A stretch of DNA of 64,000 nucleotides. It comes from XN24 sp035514535. Its GTDB lineage: Bacteria > Pseudomonadota > Gammaproteobacteria > Steroidobacterales > XN24. Of this stretch, positions 38,429 to 46,768 are shown in pieces (the first letter of the stretch is position 1; each line of letters opens with the position of its first letter). The DNA is taken from assembly GCA_035514535.1 (NCBI GenBank), contig DATKAZ010000017.1, positions 18,168 to 82,167 on the forward strand, written 5' to 3'. The notes under the pieces are model-generated. The model was given only the letters and a program-made list of their open reading frames with translations, was not told where the DNA came from and did not search any database. A program made the translations under genes and the position numbers.

Positions 38429-38869
38429 ATGAGCCTGGTTCGTTACCAGCCCTGGGGCCTGATGCGCTCCCTGCACGACGATCTCGACCGGCTGTTCGAG
38501 CAGCGCCTCGGCATGGACGAGACGGCCGGCAGCGTCGCCAACTGGACGCCCCCCGTCGACATCCGCGAGGAAGAAAACCGCTTCGTGCTGAACGCCGACA
38601 TCCCGGGCGTCAAGCCCGATGACATCGAAGTGACGATGGAGAACGGCGTGCTGACGATCAGCGGCAGCCGCGAGGAAACGACCCGTGACGAGCAGAACGG
38701 CTACCGTCGGGTCGAGCGCGTCTCCGGCCGCTTCTTCCGTCGCTTCACGCTGCCCGACACGGCCAACGCCGAAGGCATCAAGGCCAAGAGCCACGACGGC
38801 GTGCTGGAGGTTATCATCCCGAAGCACGATCGCGTGATGCCGCGCCGGATCAGCGTCGACGTCAATTGA
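38429..38869 (+). CDS. Small heat-shock protein, Hsp20/IbpA family
   Basis: 146-residue alpha-crystallin-domain chaperone that holds unfolded proteins. The domain is typical: WTPPVDIREEENRFVLNADI, GVKPDDIEVTMENGVLTISG, GRFFRRFTLPD and the final AKSHDGVLEVIIPK; the C-terminal tail RRISVDV holds an I-x-V motif for oligomerisation. AGGAGG precedes the ATG at 38429. Regulated by the sigma-32 promoter upstream. Confidence 0.94.
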   Translation: MSLVRYQPWGLMRSLHDDLDRLFEQRLGMDETAGSVANWTPPVDIREEENRFVLNADIPGVKPDDIEVTMENGVLTISGSREETTRDEQNGYRRVERVSGRFFRRFTLPDTANAEGIKAKSHDGVLEVIIPKHDRVMPRRISVDVN

Positions 38870-38923
38870 GCGCGGCCCCGCGCGCCGTCGCGACCTTCCG
38901 GGTCGCTGCGGTATCCTGATGGT

Positions 38924-38954
38924 GATGGCGGACGGCCGGCGGCCGTCCGCCATC
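38924..38954. terminator. Perfect 14-bp inverted repeat after hsp20
   Basis: GATGGCGGACGGCC / GGCCGTCCGCCATC around a 3-nt loop, about 55 nt past the hsp20 stop. It would form a very stable hairpin but has no T-tract, so it may be an RNA 3'-end stabiliser or a Rho-helped terminator. A smaller hairpin (GCGACC / GGTCGC, 38890-38906) lies just before it. Confidence 0.55.
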
Positions 38955-39032
38955 GTCCGCTGCAGGGAACCCGGACCGGGTCCGGGCATCGAACTGCACT
39001 ATCGCCACAGCAAGCCAGAGAGAGTGACCCAG

Positions 39033-40403
39033 ATGACCGCACGTCCCATCGCCGCCCTGGCGGCCGTTCTCGCCCTCGCGGTCGCGACGCCGCTCGACGC
39101 GCAGCTGCCCGCCACCGTTGACGGTGCGCCCCTGCCCTCGCTGGCACCCATGGTCAAGCGCACGGCGCCCGCCGTCGTCAACATCGCGACGCGCGGCAGC
39201 GTCGAGGTGCGCGGCTCGAACCCCTTTCTCGACGACCCGTTCTTCCGCCGCTTCTTCGATGTGCCGGAGCAACCGCGCCAGCGCCGCCGGACGCAAAGCG
39301 CGGGCTCCGGCGTGATCGTCAATGCGGCGGAAGGGCTGGTGCTCACCAACGCGCACGTCATCGACGGCGCGGAGGAGATCCGCGTCACGCTGCAGGACGA
39401 CCGCAGCTTCGATGCCGAGGTCGTCGGCACGGATCCGGCGTCCGACATCGCCGTGTTGAGGATTCCCGCGGAAAACCTGAGCGAGCTGAAGATGGCCGAC
39501 TCCACGCGCGCCGAGGTCGGCGACTTCGTGGTGGCGATCGGCAATCCCTTCGGCCTCGGCCACACCGTCACCTCCGGCATCGTCAGCGCGCTCGGGCGCG
39601 TCGGCATCAACCCGGACGGCTACGAGGACTTCATCCAGACCGACGCCTCGATCAACCCGGGCAATTCCGGCGGCGCGCTTGTCAACCTGCGCGGCGAGCT
39701 GGTGGGTGTCAACTCGGCCATCCTCTCCCGCGGCGGCGGCAACATCGGCATCGGCTTCGCCATCCCCTCGAACATGGCGCGCTCGGTCATGGAGCAGCTG
39801 CTGGAATTCGGCGAGGTGCGCCGCGGCCTGCTCGGCGTCAATATCTACACCATCACGCCGGACATCGCCGAAGCCTACGGCGTCGAGGAGACGCAGGGCG
39901 CGCTCGTCTCGCAGGTCATGGAGGGCTCCGCGGCGGAGCAGGCCGGCCTCGAGGCCGGCGACATCATCCGCAGCGTGGACGGCAAGGCGGTCAACAATGC
40001 CAACGAGCTGCGCAACACCATCGGCCTGAAGCGCAGCGGCGATACCGTAGAGCTGGATGTCCTCCGCGACGGCAAGCGGCGTAAATTCAAGGCGCAGCTC
40101 GGCGAGCAGGCGGCCGCGGTGCAGGTCGAGGCGGAGGAGATCCATTCCGGCCTGCAGGGCGCCGAGCTCGAGACGCTCGATGCGACGTCGCCGCGCTACG
40201 ACGGCGAGGCGGGTGTGCTGGTGGCGACCGTGGCGCCCGGCAGCCCGGCCGCGCAGCGCGGCCTGCGCCCCGGCGACGTCATCATCGGCGTGAACCGCCA
40301 GCAGGTGACCAACCTGCAGCAATTCAGGGAACACGCCCAGGGCCAGTCGCTGCTGCTGAACATCCGCCGCGGCAACGCGCAGCTGCTGCTGCCGATCCGT
40401 TAG
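39033..40403 (+). CDS. degQ: Periplasmic serine protease DegQ/DegP-like
   Basis: 456-residue HtrA protease with a signal peptide (AALAAVLALAVATPLDAQ). Catalytic triad His108 (LTNAHVIDGA), Asp138 (SDIAVLR) and Ser212 (INPGNSGGALV). Two C-terminal PDZ domains (about residues 270-360 and 375-455). Removes misfolded envelope proteins. It follows hsp20, consistent with a stress-response cluster. ATG at 39033 fits the signal peptide; the frame is open to 38919. Confidence 0.95.
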   Translation: MTARPIAALAAVLALAVATPLDAQLPATVDGAPLPSLAPMVKRTAPAVVNIATRGSVEVRGSNPFLDDPFFRRFFDVPEQPRQRRRTQSAGSGVIVNAAEGLVLTNAHVIDGAEEIRVTLQDDRSFDAEVVGTDPASDIAVLRIPAENLSELKMADSTRAEVGDFVVAIGNPFGLGHTVTSGIVSALGRVGINPDGYEDFIQTDASINPGNSGGALVNLRGELVGVNSAILSRGGGNIGIGFAIPSNMARSVMEQLLEFGEVRRGLLGVNIYTITPDIAEAYGVEETQGALVSQVMEGSAAEQAGLEAGDIIRSVDGKAVNNANELRNTIGLKRSGDTVELDVLRDGKRRKFKAQLGEQAAAVQVEAEEIHSGLQGAELETLDATSPRYDGEAGVLVATVAPGSPAAQRGLRPGDVIIGVNRQQVTNLQQFREHAQGQSLLLNIRRGNAQLLLPIR

Positions 40404-40412
40404 GCGCTGGAA

Positions 40413-40440
40413 GGGGACACTGCTTTAAAGCAGTGTCCCC
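40413..40440. repeat. 28-bp perfect palindrome (GGGGACACTGC family)
   Basis: GGGGACACTGCTTT and its exact complement, with no loop, in the gap between convergent degQ and the TauE gene. A second partial copy, AGCAGTGTCCCCTT, follows at 40447-40460 and runs into the TauE stop codon. Imperfect copies are at 43554-43581 and a half copy at 18021-18034. It may end both transcripts. Comparable GTGTCCCC repeats in other Proteobacteria are mobilised by REP-associated transposases, but none is seen here. Confidence 0.8.
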
Positions 40441-40459
40441 ATCTTGAGCAGTGTCCCCT

Positions 40460-41272
40460 TCACCTCCCGAACAACATATCGCCGGCCACCACGAGCAGCA
40501 GCACCGCGAACAGGACGCGCAGCTGCCTTACCGGCAGGCGGTGCGCGAGGCGCGCGCCGACAGGTGCCGTCAGCATGCTCGCGAGGGCGATCACGCCGAT
40601 GGCCGGCCAGTAGAGGTAGCCGGTAGACCAGCCGGGGATCGCCGCGCCCTGCCCGGCCAGCGCGTAGCCGAGCGCGCCGGACAGGGCGACGGGGAGCGTG
40701 CACGCGGCCGCCGTGCCCACGGCGATGCGCAGGGGCACGCCATGCCAGGCCAGGTACGGCACGGTCATGATGCCGCCGCCGATGCCGCCGAGCGCCGAGA
40801 CCGTGCCGATGACCGTGCCCGCGCCGAGATAGCCCGGCAGGCCCGGCAACGGCCTGCGGGCCGCGGGCTCGACGCGGGGCGCGCCGCCGATCTGGAGCGC
40901 CATCAGCACGGCGAACACGCCGAAGACGATCTCCAGCGAGCGCGTCGCCAGGGCATCCGCCAGCCATGCCCCGAGCAGTGCGCCGGCCACGACGCCCGGC
41001 GCGAGTCCCCGCACGGCCGGCCACAGCACCGCGTCGTAGCCGTGATGCGCGCGCACGGAGGACAGCGCCGTGAACACGATCACGGCCAGCGAACTGCCGA
41101 GCGCGACGTGCATGCGCGCATCCGGGGCCATCGCGACGATGCCGGCGGCGAACACCGCGTTGAGCGCCGGGACGATCACCAGCCCGCCGCCGATGCCGAA
41201 CAGGCCCGCCAGCACCCCGGACAGCGCACCGATGGCGGGGAAGATCAACAGCAGTGCGACCGTCGTCGGCAT
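40460..41272 (-). CDS. Sulfite exporter TauE/SafE family permease
   Basis: 270-residue membrane protein with about eight helices in two homologous halves, each with the glycine-rich loop (AGLFGIGGGLVIVPALN and SALGGIGGGIMTVPYLA) typical of TauE/SafE anion exporters. The substrate (sulfite, sulfoacetate or similar) cannot be told. The ATG at 41272 is family-like; an ATG at 41308 is an alternative. Neither has a good ribosome-binding site. Divergent from slt. Confidence 0.88.
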   Translation of the reverse strand: MPTTVALLLIFPAIGALSGVLAGLFGIGGGLVIVPALNAVFAAGIVAMAPDARMHVALGSSLAVIVFTALSSVRAHHGYDAVLWPAVRGLAPGVVAGALLGAWLADALATRSLEIVFGVFAVLMALQIGGAPRVEPAARRPLPGLPGYLGAGTVIGTVSALGGIGGGIMTVPYLAWHGVPLRIAVGTAAACTLPVALSGALGYALAGQGAAIPGWSTGYLYWPAIGVIALASMLTAPVGARLAHRLPVRQLRVLFAVLLLVVAGDMLFGR

Positions 41273-41362
41273 CCGGGGCCAGCTTGTGAACGGCGAAGCG
41301 GGGAGCATAATGGTTAAGCCCCGGAGCCGCGAGGCCCGCAAGTACGAGAGATCCGACCCGCC

Positions 41363-43300
41363 ATGCCGCATTCCGCCCTGCTGACGACCCTTGCGCTGCT
41401 GCTGGCGTTCACGCCCGCCTGGGCGACGAAGCTCGAGGCGCAGCGCGAGGCATTTCGCACCGCGCTGCCGCTCGCCGAGGCCGGCGCCTGGGAGCGGGTC
41501 GAGCCGTTGCTCGGCGAGCTGGCCGGCTATCCGCTCCTGCCCGACCTGCGGGCCGCGTGGCTGCGCAGCCGCCTGGGCCGCGTCGCGGACGCAGAGGTGC
41601 GGGCGTTCCTCGAGCGCCACCCGGAACTGGGCTTCAGCGCCGGGTTGCGCCGGCAATGGGCGGACTCGCTGGCACGGCGCGGCGCGTGGGCCGACTATCT
41701 CGCGCTGTACGAAGCGCATTACGCCGCCGCCGGCGACAAGGTGCTCGACTGCCACGCGCTCGCGGCGCGGATCGCGCTGCGGCGCACGGCCGGCGTCGCG
41801 GAGGCGGCCCTGCGACACTGGCTCTCGCCGGTAAGCCAGCCGCAGGAATGCGATCCCGCCTTCGAGTGGCTCGAGGAGCAGGGCGCGCTGACGGCGGAGC
41901 GGCGTCGCGAGCGCATGGAACTCGCCCTTGGCGCCGGGCAGTTCGGGCTCGCACGCTGGCTGGCCCGCCCGCTCGGCGACACGGCCGTGGCCGAGGTCGG
42001 GCGCTGGCAGCGCCTGCATGCCGATCCGGACCGGCACATCGCCGCCCCCGGCGACTGGCGCGACACGCCGCGGGAGCGCGCGCTGCTGCTGTACGCGTTC
42101 CACCGCCTCACCGCGACCGATCCCGAGCGCGCGGCGCAGCGCTGGCCCGCGTTCCGCGAGCATTTCGCGTTCGCGACCGACGAGCGCGCCGCCGTCGATC
42201 GGCACATCGCGCTGCTGCACGCGTGGCGCCACCTGCCCGGGGCGGCGGCGCTGCTGGAGGCGCTGCCGGCCGAGAGCCAGGATGGCAGGACGCGCGAATG
42301 GACCGTGCGCATGGCGATCCGTGCGCAGGACTGGGCGGCGATCGAGAAGGGGATCGCGCGGCTCGACCCGGACGTCGCGGCACAGCCCGTGTGGCGCTAC
42401 TGGCAGGCCCGCGTGCTCGATACCAAGAGACTGCCCGGCGCGGCCGAGCCGATCTATGCCGAACTCGCCGCGGAGCGGGGCTACTACAGCTTCATGTCGG
42501 CGGACCGGCTCGAGGCCGACTACAACTGGCGCGACGCGCGCACGCCGCCCGACGAGGAGGTCATCGCGGCCCTCGAGGCGCGGCCCGATTTCATCCGCGC
42601 GCGCGAGCTGTTCTTCACCGGCCTGGACGCGGACGGCCGGACGGAGTGGCAGCGCGCGGTCGCGCAGCTGTCCGTGGAGGAGCGCGCCCAGGCGGGCATC
42701 CTGGCGAGCCGCTGGGGCTGGCATTCGCGCGCGATCACGGCGGCGTCGGGCGCCGGCGCGCACGACGACCTGGACCTGCGCTTCCCGCTGCCGTGGCGAC
42801 CGTTGTTCGAGGAGCAGAGCCGCCAGGCGGGGATCAACAGCGCCTGGGCGTACGGCATCGCACGCAGCGAGAGCCTCTTCATGCCCGACGTCAGCTCCGG
42901 CGCCGGCGCCGTCGGCCTGATGCAGCTGCTGCCCGGGACCGGGCGGCAGACGGCGCGGCGAGCCGGCATCTCCTATCGCGGCCGCGAGACGCTGCTCGAT
43001 CCGGCGGGCAACGTCGCGCTCGGCACGCATTATCTCGCCGAGATGCTGGCGCGATTCGACGACCATCGCGTCCTCGCCACGGCCGCCTACAACGCCGGGC
43101 CGGCGCGCGTGGACCGCTGGCTGCCGCAGGACGGCATGCTGCCCGCGGAGGCCTGGGTGGACTCGGTGCCGTACAACGAGACGCGCGGCTACATCCAGCG
43201 CGTGCTCGCCAGCGAGGCGGTGTTCCAATGGCGCCTGTCGGGCGAGACGGTGCGCATCACCGAGGCGATGCGGCCGGTGCCGGCGCGCAAGCTGCGCTGA
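41363..43300 (+). CDS. slt: Soluble lytic murein transglycosylase
   Basis: 645-residue periplasmic Slt70-type enzyme that cleaves peptidoglycan between MurNAc and GlcNAc. Signal peptide at the start (TLALLLAFTPAWA), a long helical superhelix (the doughnut domain), then the C-terminal lysozyme-like domain with the catalytic Glu503 in IARSESLFMPDVSSGAGAVG, GLMQLLPGTGRQ and AAYNAGPARVDRW. Complete. Confidence 0.94.
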   Translation: MPHSALLTTLALLLAFTPAWATKLEAQREAFRTALPLAEAGAWERVEPLLGELAGYPLLPDLRAAWLRSRLGRVADAEVRAFLERHPELGFSAGLRRQWADSLARRGAWADYLALYEAHYAAAGDKVLDCHALAARIALRRTAGVAEAALRHWLSPVSQPQECDPAFEWLEEQGALTAERRRERMELALGAGQFGLARWLARPLGDTAVAEVGRWQRLHADPDRHIAAPGDWRDTPRERALLLYAFHRLTATDPERAAQRWPAFREHFAFATDERAAVDRHIALLHAWRHLPGAAALLEALPAESQDGRTREWTVRMAIRAQDWAAIEKGIARLDPDVAAQPVWRYWQARVLDTKRLPGAAEPIYAELAAERGYYSFMSADRLEADYNWRDARTPPDEEVIAALEARPDFIRARELFFTGLDADGRTEWQRAVAQLSVEERAQAGILASRWGWHSRAITAASGAGAHDDLDLRFPLPWRPLFEEQSRQAGINSAWAYGIARSESLFMPDVSSGAGAVGLMQLLPGTGRQTARRAGISYRGRETLLDPAGNVALGTHYLAEMLARFDDHRVLATAAYNAGPARVDRWLPQDGMLPAEAWVDSVPYNETRGYIQRVLASEAVFQWRLSGETVRITEAMRPVPARKLR

Positions 43301-43341
43301 GGCACTGCATGTTCGTTCCTGCTGGTCCGCGGCAGCGCGCC

Positions 43342-43523
43342 GTCACAGGCTCCTTTCGCTCGGGAACTCTTATCTCGCTCAATGAGCCTGTGACGTCCCC
43401 CTGCCGCTGGCACATCGACTGCTTCGGCGCCTGTCGTGCCCCGGCGACGGCGCAGCGGGGTCGGGACGTCACGTGCCCGCTGCGCGAAATTGTCAAGTTT
43501 CCTGAGCGCAGCGGGCATGTGGC
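43342..43523. repeat. Composite hairpin repeat, copy 1
   Basis: Intergenic element with two stem-loops. Left: GTCACAGGCTC / GAGCCTGTGAC (43342-43352 with 43384-43394), loop containing TCGCTCGGGAA and TTATCTCGCTC. Right: TGCCCGCTGCGC / GCGCAGCGGGCA (43474-43485 with 43506-43517), extended with mismatches. The left loop sequence recurs twice in the element at 48785-48982. No gene here. Confidence 0.8.
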
Positions 43524-43553
43524 GGTTCGATCCCGCGGTCACGGTGCGAATAA

Positions 43554-43581
43554 GGGGACACTGCTTGAAAGCAGCGTCCCC
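43554..43581. repeat. Imperfect copy of the 28-bp GGGGACACTGC palindrome
   Basis: GGGGACACTGCTTG and AAAGCAGCGTCCCC: same element as at 40413-40440 with two changed positions, next to the composite hairpin repeat and just beyond the aminopeptidase stop codon. A truncated third half (AACGTCCCC) follows. Confidence 0.75.
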
Positions 43582-43596
43582 GAGCAACGTCCCCAG

Positions 43597-44676
43597 TCAG
43601 CTGCCGCCCGGGCTTTCCGCGAGCGCGAGCAGGCGGCGGAACTCCGTGTCGCGCTCTTCTTGGGAAAGGTCGGCGAGTCGATCGCAGGCGGCGTAGAACG
43701 CCTCGAGATCGCCGTCGGCCCGGTGCAGCAGGATGCGGAACGCCGGCACCAGCCCGCGATAGGTCGCGGACGGGACCAGGCGCGCGTTGTTGAGCGGCGC
43801 GTCGAACCAGCGGTCGTAGCCATCCCAGCCGTCCCACGACGCCTTCAGCGCCGCGTAGTCGCGCTCGAGTTGCGCGAAGGCCGCCGCCTTCGCGGCGCGC
43901 ATCTCGGCTTCCGGCATGCCCGCGGAGTAGACTTCCTGCAGGCGGCCGCGCGTGCGCGCCAGTAACTGCTCGAAGGCGAGCACGCGCGCGCCCTGCGCCT
44001 GCCATGCGGCGAGCTCGTCCAGGCGCTCCGCCTGCCCGAGCCAGCGGCGCACGCCCTCCTCCTCGACGGCCGTCGCGAACGCCTCGTTGAACGCCGAGTC
44101 GTCCTTGACGTACAGGCGCTGGTGCGCCAGCTCGTGGAAGAGCTGCGCCGCGAGGCGCGCGTCGTCCTGGTACAACATGGTCGACAGCAGCGGATCCTCG
44201 AAACGCCCGAGGGTCGAGTAGGCGGATGCGCCGCCCACCCAGGTGTCATAGCCACGCTCCGCATAGCGCGTGGCCTCGCGCTCGGCGCGTTCACGCGCGA
44301 AGTAGCCGCGATACACCACGCAGCCGGCCACCGGGAAACACCAGGTCTTCGGCTGCAGCGAGAACTCCGGCGCAGCGAACACGTTGTAGACGACCGCCGG
44401 GCGCTCGAGCTGCACGTAGCGCGTGTAGCTGCCGTTGTCCGGCAGGCCGAGCCGGGTCACGGCGAACTCGCGCGCCGCGAGGGCGACGCGCAACCGTTCG
44501 CGCACGGCTTCGGGCGTGGCGGGGTCGGCGATGACGTCCGCGATCGGCACGCGTGCCGACATCAGGCTGAGGTGCCCCGAGACCGCCTGCGTGTAATAGC
44601 CGAGCGTGCCGCAGCCGGCCAGCGGCAGGCAGGAAAGCAGGAGCAGGATCGGCAGGCTCGGGCGCACGGGCGTCAC
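43597..44676 (-). CDS. Putative zinc aminopeptidase lipoprotein
   Basis: 359-residue protein of the uncharacterised bacterial aminopeptidase family (PF10023-like). Lipoprotein signal ending in LPLAGC. Zinc motif HELAHQ in QLFHELAHQRLYVKDDSAFN with the downstream Glu in NEAFATAVEEEGVRRWL. Begins with GTG. Function not established beyond family name. Divergent from cca. Confidence 0.87.
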   Translation of the reverse strand: MTPVRPSLPILLLLSCLPLAGCGTLGYYTQAVSGHLSLMSARVPIADVIADPATPEAVRERLRVALAAREFAVTRLGLPDNGSYTRYVQLERPAVVYNVFAAPEFSLQPKTWCFPVAGCVVYRGYFARERAEREATRYAERGYDTWVGGASAYSTLGRFEDPLLSTMLYQDDARLAAQLFHELAHQRLYVKDDSAFNEAFATAVEEEGVRRWLGQAERLDELAAWQAQGARVLAFEQLLARTRGRLQEVYSAGMPEAEMRAAKAAAFAQLERDYAALKASWDGWDGYDRWFDAPLNNARLVPSATYRGLVPAFRILLHRADGDLEAFYAACDRLADLSQEERDTEFRRLLALAESPGGS

Positions 44677-44723
44677 GATAGCAGCCCGCGGGCGCGCCGT
44701 GGCGGGGACGGTACAATGCGGCG

Positions 44724-45968
44724 ATGGAAACCTACCTGGTCGGCGGCGCCGTCCGCGACGAATTGCTCGGCCTGCCGGTCGGCGACCGCGACTGGGTCGT
44801 GGTCGGCGCGACGCAGCAGGACATGGAGCGCGCCGGCTACCGGCCGGTGGGGCGGGATTTCCCGGTATTCCTGCATCCGGTCAGCCACGAGGAATATGCC
44901 CTCGCGCGCACCGAGCGCAAGACGGCCCCGGGCTACCGCGGCTTCGTCGTCAACGCCGCGCCGGAGGTGACGCTCGAGGACGACCTGCAGCGCCGCGACC
45001 TGACCGTCAACGCCATGGCGCGCGCGCCGGACGGGCGCCTCGTCGATCCATGGCGCGGATTGCCGGATCTCGAGGCGCGTGTGCTGCGCCACGTCTCCCC
45101 GGCCTTCGTCGAGGACCCGGTGCGCATCCTGCGTACGGCGCGCCTCGCGGCGCGCTTCCACGAGCTCGGCTTCACGGTGGCGCCCGAGACCATGGCGCTG
45201 ATGCGGCAGATGGTCGCGGCCGGCGAGGCGGACGCCCTCGTGGCGGAGCGCGTCTGGCAGGAGACGCGGCGGGCGCTGGGCACCGCGCGGCCGGATATCT
45301 TCCTCGAGGTGTTGCGCGACTGCGGCGCGCTGGCCGCGGTATTCCCGGAGATCGATGCGTTGTTCGGCGTGCCGCAGCCCGCGCGCTGGCATCCCGAGGT
45401 GGACACCGGGCGACACATGCTGCTGTGCATGCGCGCGGCGGCGCGGCTCGGGCTCGACGTCGAGACGCGCTTCGCGGTGTTGCTGCACGATCTCGGCAAG
45501 GGCACGACGCGGCCCGAGTTCTGGCCGGCGCACCACGGCCACGAGGAACGCAGCGCGAGCCTCGCGCGGGAATTGTGCGAGCGGCTGCGCGCGCCGGCGA
45601 GTTATCGCGAGCTCGCCGAGATCGTCGCGCGCTTCCACGGCCTGTGTCACCGCGCGGGCGAGCTCAGGCCCGCTACGCTGCTCAAGCTGCTCGAGGGCAC
45701 GGACGCGTTGCGCCGGCCGGAGCGCTTCGAGAAATTCCTGCTCGCCTGCGAGGCCGATCTCAAGGGTCGCGACGGCCTCGAGGAGGCGCCTTATCCACAG
45801 GCGGCCCTGCTCAGGCGCGCGCTTGCAGCCGCCGCGGCCGTCGATCCGCAGCCGCTGGTGAGCGAGGGACTGACGGGCGAGGCGCTGCGCGAGGAGTTGC
45901 GCGCACAGCGCGTCGCGGCGATCGCCGCGGCCTGCCCCCGCGATGCACCGGCGCCGCGTCAGGCGTAG
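44724..45968 (+). CDS. cca: Multifunctional CCA-adding enzyme / tRNA nucleotidyltransferase
   Basis: Adds or repairs the CCA end of tRNAs. 414 residues. Nucleotidyltransferase domain with YLVGGAVRDELLGLPVGDRDW, EDDLQRRDLTVNAMA and EDPVRILRTARLAARF; HD domain with VLLHDLGKGTTRPEFWP and HGHEERSASLA, which gives the phosphatase/2',3'-cyclic phosphodiesterase activities. Convergent overlap of 10 bp with uppP. Confidence 0.96.
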   Translation: METYLVGGAVRDELLGLPVGDRDWVVVGATQQDMERAGYRPVGRDFPVFLHPVSHEEYALARTERKTAPGYRGFVVNAAPEVTLEDDLQRRDLTVNAMARAPDGRLVDPWRGLPDLEARVLRHVSPAFVEDPVRILRTARLAARFHELGFTVAPETMALMRQMVAAGEADALVAERVWQETRRALGTARPDIFLEVLRDCGALAAVFPEIDALFGVPQPARWHPEVDTGRHMLLCMRAAARLGLDVETRFAVLLHDLGKGTTRPEFWPAHHGHEERSASLARELCERLRAPASYRELAEIVARFHGLCHRAGELRPATLLKLLEGTDALRRPERFEKFLLACEADLKGRDGLEEAPYPQAALLRRALAAAAAVDPQPLVSEGLTGEALREELRAQRVAAIAAACPRDAPAPRQA

Positions 45969-46756
45969 ATCCAGAACAGCACCGCGGCGAGGAACAGGCG
46001 GTAGATCGCAAACGGTGCCAGGCCCATGTGTCCCAGCAAGGCGATGAAGCCGCGGATGGTCAGGTAGGCGACCACGCCGGCGGCGAGCGCGCCGATCCCG
46101 AGCATGAGCCAGTCGGCCGGCGCCGGCTCGCGCAGCAGTTTCACCAGCTCGTAGCAGGTGGCCGCGAGGATCACCGGGATGGACAACAGGAACGAGAAGC
46201 GCGCGGCGGCCTGGCGCTCCAGACCGAGGAACAGCGCCGCCGTGATGGTGATGCCGGAACGGGAGGTGCCGGGCACCAGCGCCAGCGCCTGGGCGAGCCC
46301 GATGAGCAGGGCGGCGCGCCAGCCGAGCGTCGTCTCGTCGCGGGCCCGCGCCCCGCGGGCGTCGGCGAGCCACAGCAACAGGCCGAAGCCTGCGGTGGTC
46401 GCCGCGATCACCAGCGGCGAGCGCAGCGCATGAGCGACATAGCCGCCGAACAGCCCGCCGAGGATCACCGCCGGGAGGGTGCCGATCAACACCCACCAGG
46501 CGAGGTCCGATGCCGGCGTGCGCGGCCCACCGCGCAGCGTGCCGAGCGCGTCGCGCGTCATCGGCCCGAGCTCGTGGCGGAAATAGAACACCACCGCCGC
46601 GAGGGTGCCGAGATGGACCGCGACGTCGAACGCCAAGCCCTGGTCCGGCCAGCCGAACAGCACCGGCACGAGCACCAGGTGGCCGGAGCTAGAGATCGGC
46701 AGGAACTCCGTGAAGCCCTGCACGATCGCCAGCACCAGCGCTTGCACGAGGTCCAT
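45959..46756 (-). CDS. uppP: Undecaprenyl-diphosphatase
   Basis: Integral membrane phosphatase recycling the lipid carrier of cell-wall synthesis (bacitracin resistance). 265 residues from the ATG at 46756, which has AGGAGG 8 nt before it; a TTG two codons earlier is also open. Motifs DLVQALVLAIVQGFTEFLPI, SSSGHL and LVPGTSRSGITITAALFLGL are complete. Confidence 0.96.
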   Translation of the reverse strand: MDLVQALVLAIVQGFTEFLPISSSGHLVLVPVLFGWPDQGLAFDVAVHLGTLAAVVFYFRHELGPMTRDALGTLRGGPRTPASDLAWWVLIGTLPAVILGGLFGGYVAHALRSPLVIAATTAGFGLLLWLADARGARARDETTLGWRAALLIGLAQALALVPGTSRSGITITAALFLGLERQAAARFSFLLSIPVILAATCYELVKLLREPAPADWLMLGIGALAAGVVAYLTIRGFIALLGHMGLAPFAIYRLFLAAVLFWIYA

Positions 46757-46768
46757 CGGCAATGCCTC

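Noticed and set aside
40460..43228. Minus-strand frame extending the TauE gene to 922 codons
   Set aside because: The upstream part is antisense of slt; only the final 270 codons show a membrane permease.
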